Origin: Blumeriella jaapii
Taxonomy: Eukaryota; Ascomycota; Leotiomycetes; Helotiales; Drepanopezizaceae
DNA length: 64,000 nt
Direction: 5' to 3'
NCBI GenBank assembly: GCA_009599575.1
Contig: VWND01000017.1
Location: 700,236-764,235, forward strand
The position numbers and the translations under genes were made by a program. Shown piece by piece: positions 32,967-45,200 of this stretch. Position 1 is the stretch's first letter, and the number at the start of each line of letters is the position of its first letter. The notes beneath the pieces are model-generated. The model saw nothing but the letters and a program-made list of their open reading frames with translations, did not search any database and was not told the origin of the DNA.

Positions 32967-35835
32967 GGCATATGTGCAGTAGGAACGATGTGATGAAAGC
33001 ACGCAGCGACAGCGATGAAAAGCGAGGTGTGTACGGAGGTCGTTGTTTATCGGGAGCATCTCCACTTAAAGTCAAGAGTCTAATCATAATGAAAATGTAT
33101 GCTATGACAAACTTTTCTCGGCGTTTGGACGGCGTATATCGCTGACGTGGTGGATGTGCTTGGGGCAGCTCGGCTCCCGAACGTCAACATATCATTTCTG
33201 GGGAATTGCACCGTCAGTGCTACATTTGATCCGTGAAAAACGAGGAAGACAAATTTGAAAGTAATCCGTGGACTTGGAGTCTTGATTTTGTGAGGGAAAT
33301 TTAGAGAATTAACAGAAGCTAGAGCGAACATCGAAATTGCCAATCAATTTTGATCCTTGTGCAAAACGACCAGAAGGAGGAAAAGTGTGGAAGTCAAACA
33401 TACCCCCCTGGTGTCCTCAAAAACCTTAAGACTCCCTCCCCTCTCTTCATGCTGCTGGGTAAAGGGGGAGAGCACGGCAGTCCAAATCGTACTCTGTACC
33501 CCTTCTATCCATCCACTTTCTGGGCTTGCACACAGCATAGGGTTTTTGGTGAGTTGCAAGTCAGAACTTTGATCACACTTAATCGCAAAAAAGCAACGGG
33601 GTCGCATTTCCTTTTCACTCCGCTGTGAGGAAGGCCAATGGGCCAAATTTCATGCTGTGTAGGTAGCTGAGTACAGCACAGAATCGCAAGCATGCTTATT
33701 ACTGTACTCCGAGACCAAGGAATAAACATCGGATCGTCACAAACCCAATTTCTTCTTCCTGAAAATGCTGATACATGACTTGGGATGGATATCTCACTGC
33801 TTATCGGAGGCGCGAACTCGGAAGCGCAACGGATTTTGTGACTTTTGGCGCGGTTGCCAAATCACATTGTACTGTACCACGGCTTTACTCACTCGATATT
33901 GCTGAGCCCAATTGAATGAAGGGTTTGTAGCAAGATGTATCGGCGCAGGATTGGAAAATCGCAGCCGATCCCCCGATCAGCTGTTTACAGGAGGCTGCTC
34001 GTCTTATGACTCGTGTGCGTGGGCTGTAAAGGATTGGCCAGTACAGCGCCGTCAACACCTGTCCGCGGTGCCTGGTACAGTCTGTCACTGCTTTTTCTCA
34101 GGATTTTCGCATATAAAAGTTCCTAGCTTAGCACGTCCTATGTCCTACGGGGGGAGGCTGAGGTGGCTTTGCCCCTCCTGACGTTTAACAATACCATGAT
34201 CATTAGCAAAAGGCGGATGCGGGTTTTGGCAATCGCTATTACTGTACTGTAATACAATGTCGCACTGAACAAGTGACCCTGGTTGACCACAGTCCGAAAA
34301 TCAATTCCGTGTAATCAAAAATTGACAGAGTTGATTTGGAATCTGACATAACAATTGTCTTTGTGCTACATTAAAGCAACTCAGCTTTTTTATCTGAATA
34401 CGGTAATCCTGCACATCGGTTTACTACATTTGCAATTGCACGCTCTTAGTTCTGTGCTATTTTGTTGATTCGCGATTGCTTACAGTATCAACTCGCAACG
34501 CATTGAACTGGGTAAATTTCGTAGCTTGGCGATTGCTTCATAAACTACCCGGATGTAAATCCTACCAGTGAATTCAAGATGCCTGTTAAATTATAATACT
34601 GTACATTCGAAAAAATCCACCCAGAGTTTACACGTGCAGTAAACGGCCGCCGATTTTGCGGAGCTATGCAGGTGGTCAATTTACAGCTGCTCGTACTTAT
34701 TTCAAAACCAAATTGATGTGTTGATTAAAACACAACCGATTTGCAAGTAACACAAGTCGCAGATGTTGAATCAACCATATTGCAACTCAATGTGAGGCTT
34801 ATTACCTGTGTTTGAGTCAACTGAGAGTTCGAATCCACTGTGTCGGGCCAGATTGAAATCCGGCTTACGTGTCGGCTGAAATCTCGCACTCTTCAAGGCC
34901 GTGCTTGCGCCGAGAATTTTGAACGCGGAAATCATCGCTCTGAATTGTACGAGATGTGGATAGCGACATTCGTCTCTGCAGACTCGTTTTTCCTACACTT
35001 CCGTGGCTTGGAATCGCGACTGTTCTTGTACCCCCGGACTGATTGATGTAGTCCCCTCCATCCCCCTCCATCCCCAACTCAATCAAGCCTTGTGTATCTG
35101 CTTCTCCGCAAAACTCCCTCAAGCATCGGCGGTCTATTTACAGCCCCAAACATGAAAAGTCTAAACCAGACGTACCAGCTCAAACACTGTACGTGCATAT
35201 GAATAGTAAGCTGACGTGGGAAGATACTGTAGGCATCAACGTTCCGAGCAAGACTTGCTCAGTCTTGAGCATCGTGCTCCCGATATGTCCCCCGTAAGAA
35301 GTGCCAGAAAGAACTTCGTCATTTTCTGTACAGCCGGTGGGAGTTATGACTTATGGAGAGAGAGAGAAAGAGTCAGTGGGTGGCTGGGCGGATTACATAA
35401 AGATCCGTACGCTGCTACAGAGAGGAGAGAAATACCCAGACGAGCGTCCGAAGTAAGGAAATTCTTCACGGAAAGATTGTACTGTACCGCCGAAGTAGCC
35501 GTGAAGACGCAGACGAGATAAGCAGATGATCGAATCAAACAAAAGCAGGACTATGATTGCGACATTGCATTATGCCATAATACGAGTGGATCCGAGTTGG
35601 CCGACATTCCATACCATTTCCCACCCCAGTACTACCCAGTTGACGAAAAAGCACCGTTCGCCATCGTGGGGAACATGAATCTTGCTCCTCTTCCCTACAG
35701 CCGAAACTTGTCCAAGCCGTCAACACCAAAGAAAGTCCACGGCATTGTGACTTTCCATCTTGCCTCCCAGGCAAAATAATTTCCCGTTCATTTTATCATC
35801 TTTACGTCTCCCCTCCACCATTGCGCAATTACCAA
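32967..35835. other. Gene-poor region, 2.9 kb
   Basis: I see no supported gene. Base composition is closer to 50% AT than the neighbouring GC-rich genes, with short scattered frames. A TACTGTACTGTAATAC word lies near 34240. A (GA)n tract lies near 35358-35371. Confidence 0.5.
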
Positions 35836-36510
35836 TCAACCAATAATACCGTCACCCTTTCCCGGAGGAGGCCCCGACGGCGGCGCATACACGTCGTCCG
35901 CCCCGCGCGGTGCGTGGTGAGCCATCTGCGGCTGCAGCTCGATGCCCGTTGTTCCTGCTGCGTGCGCTGCGTGCGGACCGCCGTAGTACCCGTCGTTGCT
36001 GTTGAAGGTCGTGCCGGTTGCCTGGTGGCCCATGTACATTGGTGGCGGGGGCGCTGCTGCCCAGCCGCCGTGAGTCTGCTCGGGGGGGTAGTATGGCTTC
36101 GCGCCAGGGATCCAGCCGGTGCCGTACATTGGGGCCAGGCCACGCTGGCGGCGGCGGCGAACCGATCTGGGGGGACGTGTCAGCTCTGGGTGTCTCGTGT
36201 CTCGACGGGGAGAAGAAGTGCATACGTGAACAGGCAGGCCAGAGCGAGGAAGAAGAAGACGACGAGGACGAGAGCGACCCAGCGGCCCCAATGGTCCCAT
36301 CGGGAGTAGTCGTCGTAGTCCCAGTCGTCGTCATCGACGTAGTAGCAGTTGTTACCGGTGCTGTCGCAGACGCTGGAGAACGTTGGTTAGCTGCTGTTCT
36401 GCTTGTTTGCTCTACACACCGGCCGCGGCTGGGCGAGAATCATCTTACAGGTCTTTATCATCTCTGTCTCGGGTCTGTAGCAAGGGGGCGAGAAGCTTGA
36501 GTGGTGCCAT
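35836..36510 (-). CDS. RCR-type protein (chitin synthesis regulation, Congo red resistance)
   Basis: Single-pass membrane protein of the RCR family, implicated in yeast in chitin deposition and in plasma-membrane protein trafficking. Exons 36449-36510, 36226-36372 and 35836-36166; introns 76 nt (GTAAGA...TCCAG) and 59 nt (GTATGC...CCCAG). The 179-aa product starts MAPLKLLAPLLQTRDRDDK, has a lumenal CDSTGNNCYYVDDDDWDYDD segment, membrane span WVALVLVVFFFLALACLF (about residues 52-69), then basic RRRRQRGLAPMYGTGW, and a Gly/Pro/Tyr/Asn-rich tail with TTFNSNDGYYGG and the terminal GPPPGKGDGIIG. All these blocks are in the family order, and the splices are phase-consistent. The tail has PPPMYMG and PPPYY-like elements that could recruit WW-domain ubiquitin-ligase partners, by analogy with yeast Rcr1. 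Confidence 0.92.
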
Positions 36511-38145
36511 GACGCTGCGTGAGGCTGTTGTCCCAATTGTTGTTGTTGTTGATGATGATGATGATGATGAGCGACTAGAAGTGCAGTGACAGGTGCGCCG
36601 GACTCTTTTAACACGGCGTTCGCGGGCGGCCCGTCTGGAGTTGGCTGCAAGAAGAGAACACCAAGTAGTTTAGAAGGCTGGGTCGGCCCTTGGCTGGTCC
36701 GTGTGGCAGTATTAATACCGGGCGAGTCGAAGGGGTTGGGGTTGTGGCGGGGGACTTTTGGATGAAGCAACGACAATGTGAAGTGGTAGAAGAAGTGTGT
36801 CGTGTAGGAGTAGAAGTGGAGACGGGTCGAGGGATGTAGGTACAGAGGTTGGGTTTGGAGGAGAAAGAGATGGAGAGGAGATGGAGAGGGGAGAGAAAGG
36901 TACTTCTAGAGGAAATGGAAGTCTAACGAGACCAGGGCAGATGGTCACGTGGGAGTGCGTGGAATACGTGGCTGAGCTCGTATTTGGTGTTTCCAGACCC
37001 GCTTGTTTACCTGCCGATTACCGTCCAGACGGTACCGTAGTGACGCTTCCAGCGCGCTCGAATGTCCCTCAACTTTTATGCTTACTAAGTACGACGTAAC
37101 GTTTCTCTCAGCACCGGAATTTCCAAAACCCCACCCCCCGCATCTCCGCCCCCGCTGGCCAATCACACGCCCTCGTCTGAGCATCCACGACCCTGGCCGC
37201 CAGGGACACCCCCGGACCGACGAGTGCCAGCGCATCAGTGGTTTGTGCGTTGCATTCGATAAAATATGACCGTTGCGCTGCCTTCTGCGCAGCTCTCTTC
37301 TCTTCCTCTTCCTCTCGACGTCGGGACCAAAGAACGACCTGCTCGGCTTGTTCGATTGAGTCCTCACATCTCCTCCCATCTCGGTCTGCATCGCCGCTTC
37401 GTTGCTTCGACGGTGATGTTGGGGACAGGACCAGGACCAGGACCAGGATCAGGACCAGCACCAGCACCAGGACCAGCACCAGCACCAGCTCATGCCATCC
37501 TCATGGTTGTCCCTCTGGCGCTGGCTTGAGGTATTCATGGCTATTTACTTACCTTCGTGGCAGACTGACCTCCGAAGCACTTCACGTGGGATGGCTGCCA
37601 TCAACAATTCATATCAAAGATGCTAAGTACATCCGGCCCCCTCAACAACACCCCGCGATGCCTTCGACCCCAACCGCGCCCCGATACGCCCAAAAGAAAC
37701 CCGGGCCCGCCAGACCGTGCGAAACCACACGCTGATGCCAGAAAAGATGAAGCCCCAAGGAAAAGAACAAGGTCGTCCATCTATCTGGCAACCGCCCTCA
37801 AGCGAGGCGACCACCGCGCGAGATGTGACGAGACACGCGCTGGCCGTCAACCTCCGTCCGGCCCGTTCATGCGTGTCGCCGGCAAGGACCGGATTCACCT
37901 TCGAGCCGTGGAAATCCTTGCTGTTCGTCGTCGAGCAGCCGGCCAACCACGAGAGACCGAGACAAAGAAGAGAGCGAGCTGTGAGCGGAGAAGAGAAAAG
38001 AGGCTGTGGTCTGCGAGGACTTAAACTGGCTCTTTTTTTCCTGTCGTTAATTTCGTCATTATGTCATCATGAGCATTATCCATCCCGGATAATGTTGTTG
38101 CATGTGCGCCGAATCCCCCCTCGACCGCCGTCCTGGGAGAATCGT
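36511..38145. other. Intergenic region, 1.6 kb
   Basis: No supported gene. A (CCAGGA/CCAGCA)n hexamer repeat at 37425-37490 produces long spurious open frames on both strands. (ATG)n/(GTT)n triplets occur at 36540-36570, within the RCR leader. Confidence 0.5.
37425..37490. repeat. (CCAGGA/CCAGCA)n hexamer repeat
   Basis: About 11 hexamers with C/G variation at the fifth position and one CCAGGAT variant. Confidence 0.85.
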
Positions 38146-38984
38146 TTACTTGCTAGCTCGCGCGACCAGCCATTGCAGCACCGCATCCAGGTTGGTCTCT
38201 TCTTTCGCACTGATGCCGTAGCAGCTTACTTCACGATGCGATATACTCTTCAGGTCCAGCGCTTCGATAAGCTCGTCCGTCGACAGATGGCTATGGAGGT
38301 CCGACTTGTTACCGAGCACCAAAAGCGGGATCCCTTCCAGCACCGGCTTCTCGAGAAGCAGATGGAGCTCATCCTTGGCGACTGGCATAGCTTCGGTATC
38401 GGCCGAGTCCACAATGAACACGATCGCGTTAACCCCTCGGCAATATCGCTCCCACATGGACCGAAACCTGGGCTGTCCCCCGAGATCCCAACACTTGAGC
38501 GTCACATGGCCCTTCTGTACGCGTTTCATATTGAAGCCAACTGTGGGAATGGAGCTGCACGAGTGTATGGTCAGCCGGGTACTCTGGTCAGTCATGCGAA
38601 TGCAGATGGGGGAAATGAAATGAGGTCGGAGCAAGAAGTGTTCGGACAAGGCCGGGTAACGTACTCGAGAGTAAACTCGCCTCCCTGGGAATCGATGTCA
38701 GTACTCGCAGCCGGAGAAGGGAGACCAAGGAGAGCTCTTACCGCGAGGACTCTCAACAGCGATGTCTTGCCCGCATTCTGAAGCCCGATCATCGTGATGT
38801 CCATCTCGGTTGCCCTACAGTAACATGTCAGTCCGGATATATGGTTGAGATCCTCTGTACCGAGCGAAGATGGGGTTTAGGCAGCAGCAAGGGATCGGAC
38901 ATGCGCCTGGGTCGCAGTCACAGCCGCGACTGACCAGAACAACCTCAGCAACCAGTCATATACCCGCTTGAAGAGGCCCGCCAT
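38146..38984 (-). CDS. ARL8: Arl8 small GTPase (Arf-like, lysosome/vacuole traffic)
   Basis: Exons 38935-38984, 38742-38814, 38665-38684 (20 nt) and 38146-38554 join in phase to 183 aa. The product starts [17 protein letters not shown], the amphipathic helix typical of Arl8, which is N-acetylated and not myristoylated (no Gly2). GTPase motifs: G1 GLQNAGKT, effector/switch [14 protein letters not shown]3 [20 protein letters not shown]4 NKSD, G5 ISAKE. The stretch [20 protein letters not shown] is nearly invariant in Arl8. In animals Arl8 drives lysosome positioning; in fungi it is presumed to act at vacuoles or late endosomes. Length and order match the family. The 20-nt exon encodes only GGEFTLE/D. 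Confidence 0.94.
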
Positions 38985-39480
38985 GACAGCTCGATCGTGC
39001 AATCCTGCGATGCGAAGAAAAGATTCAGGTTTGTTTTTGCTTCAGCGTCAGGCAAGGGAGGGCGCTTAGGTAGGTAGGGAGTGCGATGGGCCTTCCGGGG
39101 GGGAGGATGGATGGGTAGGGAGGTAGAGGCGAAGCACAAGATTGAGGCTGACGATGCTGATGATGCTGTGATGCTGGCGCACTTTTTCCAGAGAGCAGAT
39201 AAGTAGCGGCACTGCAAATCGAGGTGTTACCGTCCGTAAAGCCCTGTGCGGCCGAGACGGCGGATGACCAAGGTCGGCGGCTCTTGTCAGTGACGGGATA
39301 TCACAAGTCGGTGACGGTGTAGCAGCAGGCGGTGGGTCCAGCGCTTGTGACGGGCAGGGCAGGCAGCGGTCGGGATGGATCCGGACGGACAGTCGATCAG
39401 TTGGGTATGACGGCAGCAAGCCGGCAGAGGGGGAGACGAAGAGGGAGTGTTCCGGACGAGGGCCGCAAGAAAGAGTCGTT

Positions 39481-39511
<31 letters not shown>

Positions 39512-40586
39512 GCGGCGGCGTCGAAGCACAACGCACAGGAAGCGGCGGCGAGATCGTCCAAGCTTTCCCGTAGTTAAGTAAGTTGTCTCGGAAGAATCCG
39601 ATTCAGCAGCCGAGACGAGCGGGCAGAGCAAGATTGGCAGCGGATTGGATTAGCGGGGTGGAGTGGAGCGGGGCGGGGCGGGGAGGCGTGGCATGGGAGT
39701 GTGGCTGGGCTTTGTTGACTTAAAGATAGACGAAGTACTGTACAGTACCGTCCTGTACAGCACTTACGTATACCCAGATTGTAGAGAGTACAGTACTTAT
39801 AACGTACGTACATGCTCGAGACAATGTTTTATTTCTAGGTCTGAGAGCTCTTCTGGTTCCCTCTCGCGGTTTCTATTGCAAGAGGGTTTTTACAAAACAG
39901 TAGTGTATACCTACTGTACCACCCACTGCTCCAAAGCAGCAATGCCAAGCATCTGATCGGCACCAGTAGAGCCAAGGTCAACTTATTTACCCATGACACG
40001 AGTATACATAGTACCCCGTTAATAGCAAAGCTGAGCCTGCGCCCAAGGTCGGAATTCTAGTCTGACTCTACTGGCATCGGCGAGGTATTTGCCAAGCGAT
40101 ATGGTGGATGTTAATAAAACGGCGGTAATCTACTTATGTTACTGTATGTAGCGTCAAGGACCTAGCTGTCTGCTGTAACAAAGGTGCGGAGATATTTATC
40201 TTACAGGGAAGGACCTTTATTTGTGGAAATACTTGCAGTACCGGAAGTAAATATATTCAATACTTACAGTACAGTAATGCGAGTCAGTCGGAGATTCAGA
40301 GTCGGAACAGGTGATAAGACCCCGCGCTAAGATAACGCTAGCGAGAAAAAAGTTCACGATGTTTTTTGCGCGACACGAGAGACAGAGAAACAGAGAATCC
40401 GAGCAGGATTGGTCTTTACCACAAGGGCATCACGCAGCGACCAGAGCTCGATGTGTTCTTGATCCAGGTGAGTCGTGAACTGCCTCTGCTGCGCTCGTTC
40501 TGCGTTCCAGCATCCCAAGCAGAGTAACACGTCCATTCGCGCATCTTTTTTCCTCATCACAATCCTTTCTGACAGTCATCAGCACG
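38985..40586. other. Divergent intergenic region between ARL8 and the Pol I subunit gene
   Basis: Contains a (GTC)n tract at 39478-39518, a G-rich GGGGCGGGGCGGGG word near 39670, and GTAC-type words at 39732-39810 and 40265-40275. Promoters of both divergent genes lie here. No other gene is supported. Confidence 0.5.
39478..39518. repeat. (GTC)n trinucleotide repeat
   Basis: About eleven uninterrupted CGT/GTC units followed by GGCGGCGGCG, upstream of ARL8. Confidence 0.85.
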
Positions 40587-43500
40587 ATGCCCTCTTCCAT
40601 CTCCCCCTCCACCTCCACCCGCACCCGTAAGGGGACCGATACGAAATGGTCCCACCAATACGAGACTCTACGTCGAGAGAATCTGTTCCGCAACCCTCCC
40701 AAAGACCACTCCGCCTACCCAGCTCTGAAGGTGGCCATCGCGCCCCATGTCGAGTCCTTCAATGCACTGTTTGGAGCGCAGGGCACCATCAGCCACGCCT
40801 TGCTCGACATCGGGGAGAAGGTCTACCTCGATGGCGACGACAGACAAGGGCCTGCGGGCAAGAACTCCCTGAGAATAAGGGCCGTGGAGGTTTTCGTGGA
40901 GAAGTCCATGCTGCCCCCGAGCAACAAATTTTCCACCAGGAACCGCGAAGTCCTCCCCGCCGAGTGCAGAGAGCGTCATGTCACCTATCGCGGCAAGATG
41001 AGCATCAAATTCGAGTTCAGGATCAACGATGGGGACCCGAAAACCTTTGTTCGGGACGTGGGGCAGCTGCCGCTCATGGTGATGGTAGGGCTTGCGTTCC
41101 GCCGGGCCGTTGAAAGAAGCAAACAAGTGCTGATGTAGTGTTAGTCGAATCGATGCCACCTGGAGAACAACTCGCCCGCCCTGTTGGTGCAACGGAAGGA
41201 GGAAGCGGAAGAGCTCGGGGCTACTTTGTCGTCAATGGCATCGAGAAGATCATTCGGCTCCTGGTAGTCAACCGACGAAACTTTCCCATGGCGATTGAGC
41301 GTCCCTCCTTCGAGGGCAGAGGGAAGGAGTACACGAAATATGGAATGCTCATGCGCTCGGTACGCCCGGATCAGACGTCCCAGACCAACGTCATCCATTA
41401 CCTGAAGGATGGCAACGTCACATTCCGTTTCTCGTGGCGCAAGGCCGAATACCTGGTACCGGTCATGATGGTGATGAAAGCGCTGGTCGAAACGAACGAC
41501 CGCGAAATCTTCGAGGGCCTGGTCGGAGCCGCTGGGTCCGAGGGAGCGGACAACTCATTTCTGACGGATCGGGTGGAATTGTTACTACGTACCTACAAGG
41601 CCTACGGCCTCTATACCAAGAGCAAAACACGAGCGTATCTGGGAGAGAAATTTCGCATCGTGTTAGGGGTTCCGGACACCATGTCGAATTATGACTGTGG
41701 AACTGAGTTCTTACGGAAGATTGTCTTGGTACACCTGGGCAATGTAAATGTCACGGAAGCCCAGGACAACGACAAGTTCAAGATGCTTATCTTCATGACC
41801 CGGAAGCTGTATGCGTTAGTGGCAGGAGACTGTGCTGTGGACAACCCAGATGCGGTTCAGAATCAGGAGATTCTGCTGGGTGGTTTCTTGTACGGCATGA
41901 TCATCAAGGAACGCATCGACGATTGGATGTCAAACCTGCTGAGACTTTCGGTGCGAGAATATCTTCGGAAAAGCCCCGAAAACAATTTTGCAAGTCCGAG
42001 CTTCATGAAGGAATTCCCCGTCAAGCTGTGCGGAAGGACCAACGAAAACATGGGAGGTGCTCTCGAGTACTTTATGTCGACCGGAAATCTCATCAGTCCC
42101 ACCGGTCTGGATCTTCAGCAAACCTCGGGCTTTACCGTCGTGGCTGAGAAGATCAATTTCTTGCGCTTCATCAGTCATTTTCGCATGGTTCACAGAGGTA
42201 GTTTCTTCGCCCAGCTGAAGACAACCACCGTGCGAAAGCTTCTGCCCGAGAGTTGGGGGTTTCTATGTCCTGTTCACACTCCCGATGGAAGTCCCTGCGG
42301 CCTGCTAAACCACCTTTCGCACAAATGTAGGATTCTTACGCGTGCTTCTGATGTGTCGGCAATACCGAAGCTTGTCGTCGACTTGGGTGTGGTAAACACG
42401 GGATCTTCTTCAACCAAGGAGAGCGTGGTCGTGACGCTGGATGGACGGATCCTGGGATGGTGTACACCAAAGCAATCATTGACGATCGCGGACACTCTTC
42501 GATTTTGGAAGGTTGAAGGCAGTCACCATGTGCCTAAAGACCTGGAGATATGCTGGGTGCCCAACTCCCACGGCGGTCAATATCCCGGCATTTACATGTC
42601 CGCAGCTCCGTCTCGAATGGTGCGACCTGTTAAGTATCTTCCCTTGGATGCTGAAGATCTTATTGGACCTCAAGAACAACCCTTCATGTCCATCGCGGTC
42701 ACGGAACCCGAGATCATCTCCGGCGAATCCACCCACGTCGAATTCGACCCCACCAACATCCTCTCCATCCTCGCCAACATGACCCCCTTCTCCGACTTTA
42801 ACCAATCTCCTAGAAACATGTACCAGTGTCAGATGGGAAAGCAGTCGATGGGAACGCCTGGAACAGCTCGATACAGATCAGACAACAAGACCTACCGGCT
42901 TCAGACCGGACAAACGCCTATTGTCCGAGCGCCTTTGCACAATGAATACGGATTCGACAATTTTCCGAACGGCATGAATTCTGTCGTTGCCGTTATTTCC
43001 TACACCGGATACGACATGGACGACGCGATGATACTCAACAAGGGTTCTCACGAACGTGGCTTTGGCCATGGCACGGTCTACAAGGTCAAGAAGGTGGATC
43101 TGGAGGAGGGAGGTCGATCCAGATCTTCCAAGAACGTCAATAAACTTTTCGGATTTGCCCCAGGATCTGAAGTCAAGGCCGAGCTTAAGGCCATGATTGA
43201 TGAAGATGGTTTACCCCATATCGGCCGCATGGTTCAAGAGGGCGATAAGATCTGCGCGTGGCATACTGTCTCTCAGGATGCTGAGGGTAGACTCGTCAAC
43301 AAGGACGGCATCACCCACTTTGAAAAGTACAAGGACAGTGAGATAGGGTTTATCGAAGAAGTCAGACTCATCGGAAACGAGAACGGCACCGAGCCAATGC
43401 AAGCATGCTCGATCAAATTCCGCATCCCACGTTCTCCGGTCATTGGAGACAAGTTCTCCTCCCGCCATGGCCAGAAGGGCGTGGCCTCTCAGAAATGGCC

Positions 43501-44283
43501 CAGCGTTGACATGCCTTTCACGGAATCCGGCATGCAGCCCGATACCATTATCAATCCTCACGCATTCCCGTCTCGTATGACAATCGGCATGTTTGTCGAG
43601 TCTCTGGCCGGTAAAGCCGGTGCCCTCCATGGCCTGGCCCAAGACAGCACGCCATTTCGATTCGACGAGGAAAACACCGCGGGGGATTATTTCGGGCACC
43701 AATTGATGAGGCTGGATACAACTACTACGGCAACGAGCCGATGTATTCTGGTATCACGGGTGAGGAGCTTCACTGCGACATCTACATCGGACTTGTCTAC
43801 TACCAGCGTCTCCGGCACATGGTGAACGATAAGTTCCAAGTGCGAACAACCGGACCAGTCACCCAATTGACCGGCCAGCCGATCAAGGGTAGGAGGAAGG
43901 GAGGTGGTATCCGCGTGGGAGAAATGGAGCGTGACTCCCTCCTCGCTCACGGTACCGCGTTTTTGCTGCAGGATCGTCTGCTCAACTGCTCCGATTACTC
44001 TCGCTCCTGGATTTGCAAGCAGTGCGGCACTTTCTTGTCGATACAACCAACCGTCTCGGCATTCGCGCCCCGCAAGAAGGGGACCGGCGTCGTTAGATGC
44101 AGGAGGTGCGCGTATCGAGCGGAAGACTTCGACGGCAAAGGCGAGATCTGGGAGGATGCAGAAGGCCAGAGATGGGTCGGGGGCGAGGACACCACGGTCG
44201 TGGCGGTGCCCGGTGTATTGAAGTATCTGGATGTGGAGCTTGCTGCTATGGGTATCAAGCTCAAGTATAATGTCGGGCCGTGA
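40587..44283 (+). CDS. RPA2: RNA polymerase I second-largest subunit, with two apparent one-base deletions
   Basis: Catalytic subunit (A135-type) of RNA polymerase I, which transcribes rDNA in the nucleolus. Exon 1 is 40587-41084, then a 60-nt intron (GTAGGG...GTTAG), exon 2 from 41145. Diagnostic Pol I/Pol II beta blocks: LENLFRNPPKDHSAYP-like start, SNRCHLENNSPALLVQ, SVRPDQTSQTNVIHYLKDG, SWGFLCPVHTPDGSPCGLL, YTGYDMDDAMILNKGS, GDKFSSRHGQKG, LRHMVNDKFQVR, GGIRVGEMERD, and a C-terminal zinc ribbon (CKQCG...CRRCAY). The frame breaks at GGGG 41217-41220, where the family expects EELGGYFVVNG, and near 43706-43710, between GHQLM and EAGYNYYGNEPMYSG. Both need one extra base; the coding sum is then exactly 1,212 codons plus stop, close to yeast A135 (about 1,200). 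Essential and normally single copy, so sequence error is likelier than gene death. Confidence 0.96.
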
Positions 44284-45200
44284 GTGTATTTCATGGAATG
44301 TGGTGATTGATGGATGGCGTTTGGGTTGTACAGCATTTACGGGAACTCTGCGTGGTTTGAGATGTGGAAAAGGGGCTTGTCACGTTCTCCGAAAAGTGTA
44401 TTCAATGATACGATTTTCACTCTTTCCCCCTTTCCTTTCGTGGCAACATCAATTTAACTCGACGATTGCAAGACATAGCTCGAGATATAACAGGTCATGG
44501 CAAATGGACATGTTCTGGTCCCAGTCATGGAATCTTGCCCTTGCCAAAACAACGACTTGCTGCACCTCGCTTAAGCTTGTGGACATCTGCTCGATTCCAC
44601 TGATTCACTCCCGCTACCCAATCCTGCAATAGCTACACAGACACATAAACTGTCCCCGTTGTATGCCGTTGCATATCTTACGGCCCGCACCGAGTGTCCG
44701 ATCATGCGGAGTGCCGCAGTTTCTGCGTCACCATTCTCTGCTGCAATGCAACGGGACAAAGAAATGCCCGATGCGCTGGTTCCTCGACCATGTATCGATC
44801 ACCCAGGGAAGATGATATTAAGTCCAAGTATATAGGTAGGTCGGGGTCACAACTTCTCAGACGTGTGTCTGACCAGAAGGCGGCTCCTTCCTCCCTTTTT
44901 ATCGATCACTACATTTCCTAGCGCTTATTTCACATAAACTTATTGCTCTCTTTGATGTCAGCCATATAAGTATCTTCCAGGCATTTTGGTGGCTGGCGCT
45001 CTTTTGTGAAAATACTCGCTTTTGCAATTTGGATCTCTCAACATTCGTTCCCTCTCTCCATTGCCCTGACTGTCATCACTTGTTCTGGGCCATCAGCAAG
45101 CTGCTCAGATAGCCAACGACCCTGCCTACCAGCTTAAATCTGGATTGCTCTCCGTACAGAGGACCCCGCCCTTCCTCTCGTTGATATCGATGACTTCGCC
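44284..45200. other. Intergenic region, 0.9 kb
   Basis: No supported gene. Holds the 3' end of the Pol I subunit gene and the tyrosinase promoter. Confidence 0.5.

Noticed and set aside
34820..34850. GAGTTCGAATCCACT, resembling a tRNA B box
   Set aside because: Flanking bases do not form the T-arm or acceptor stem and no A box is found at a suitable distance.
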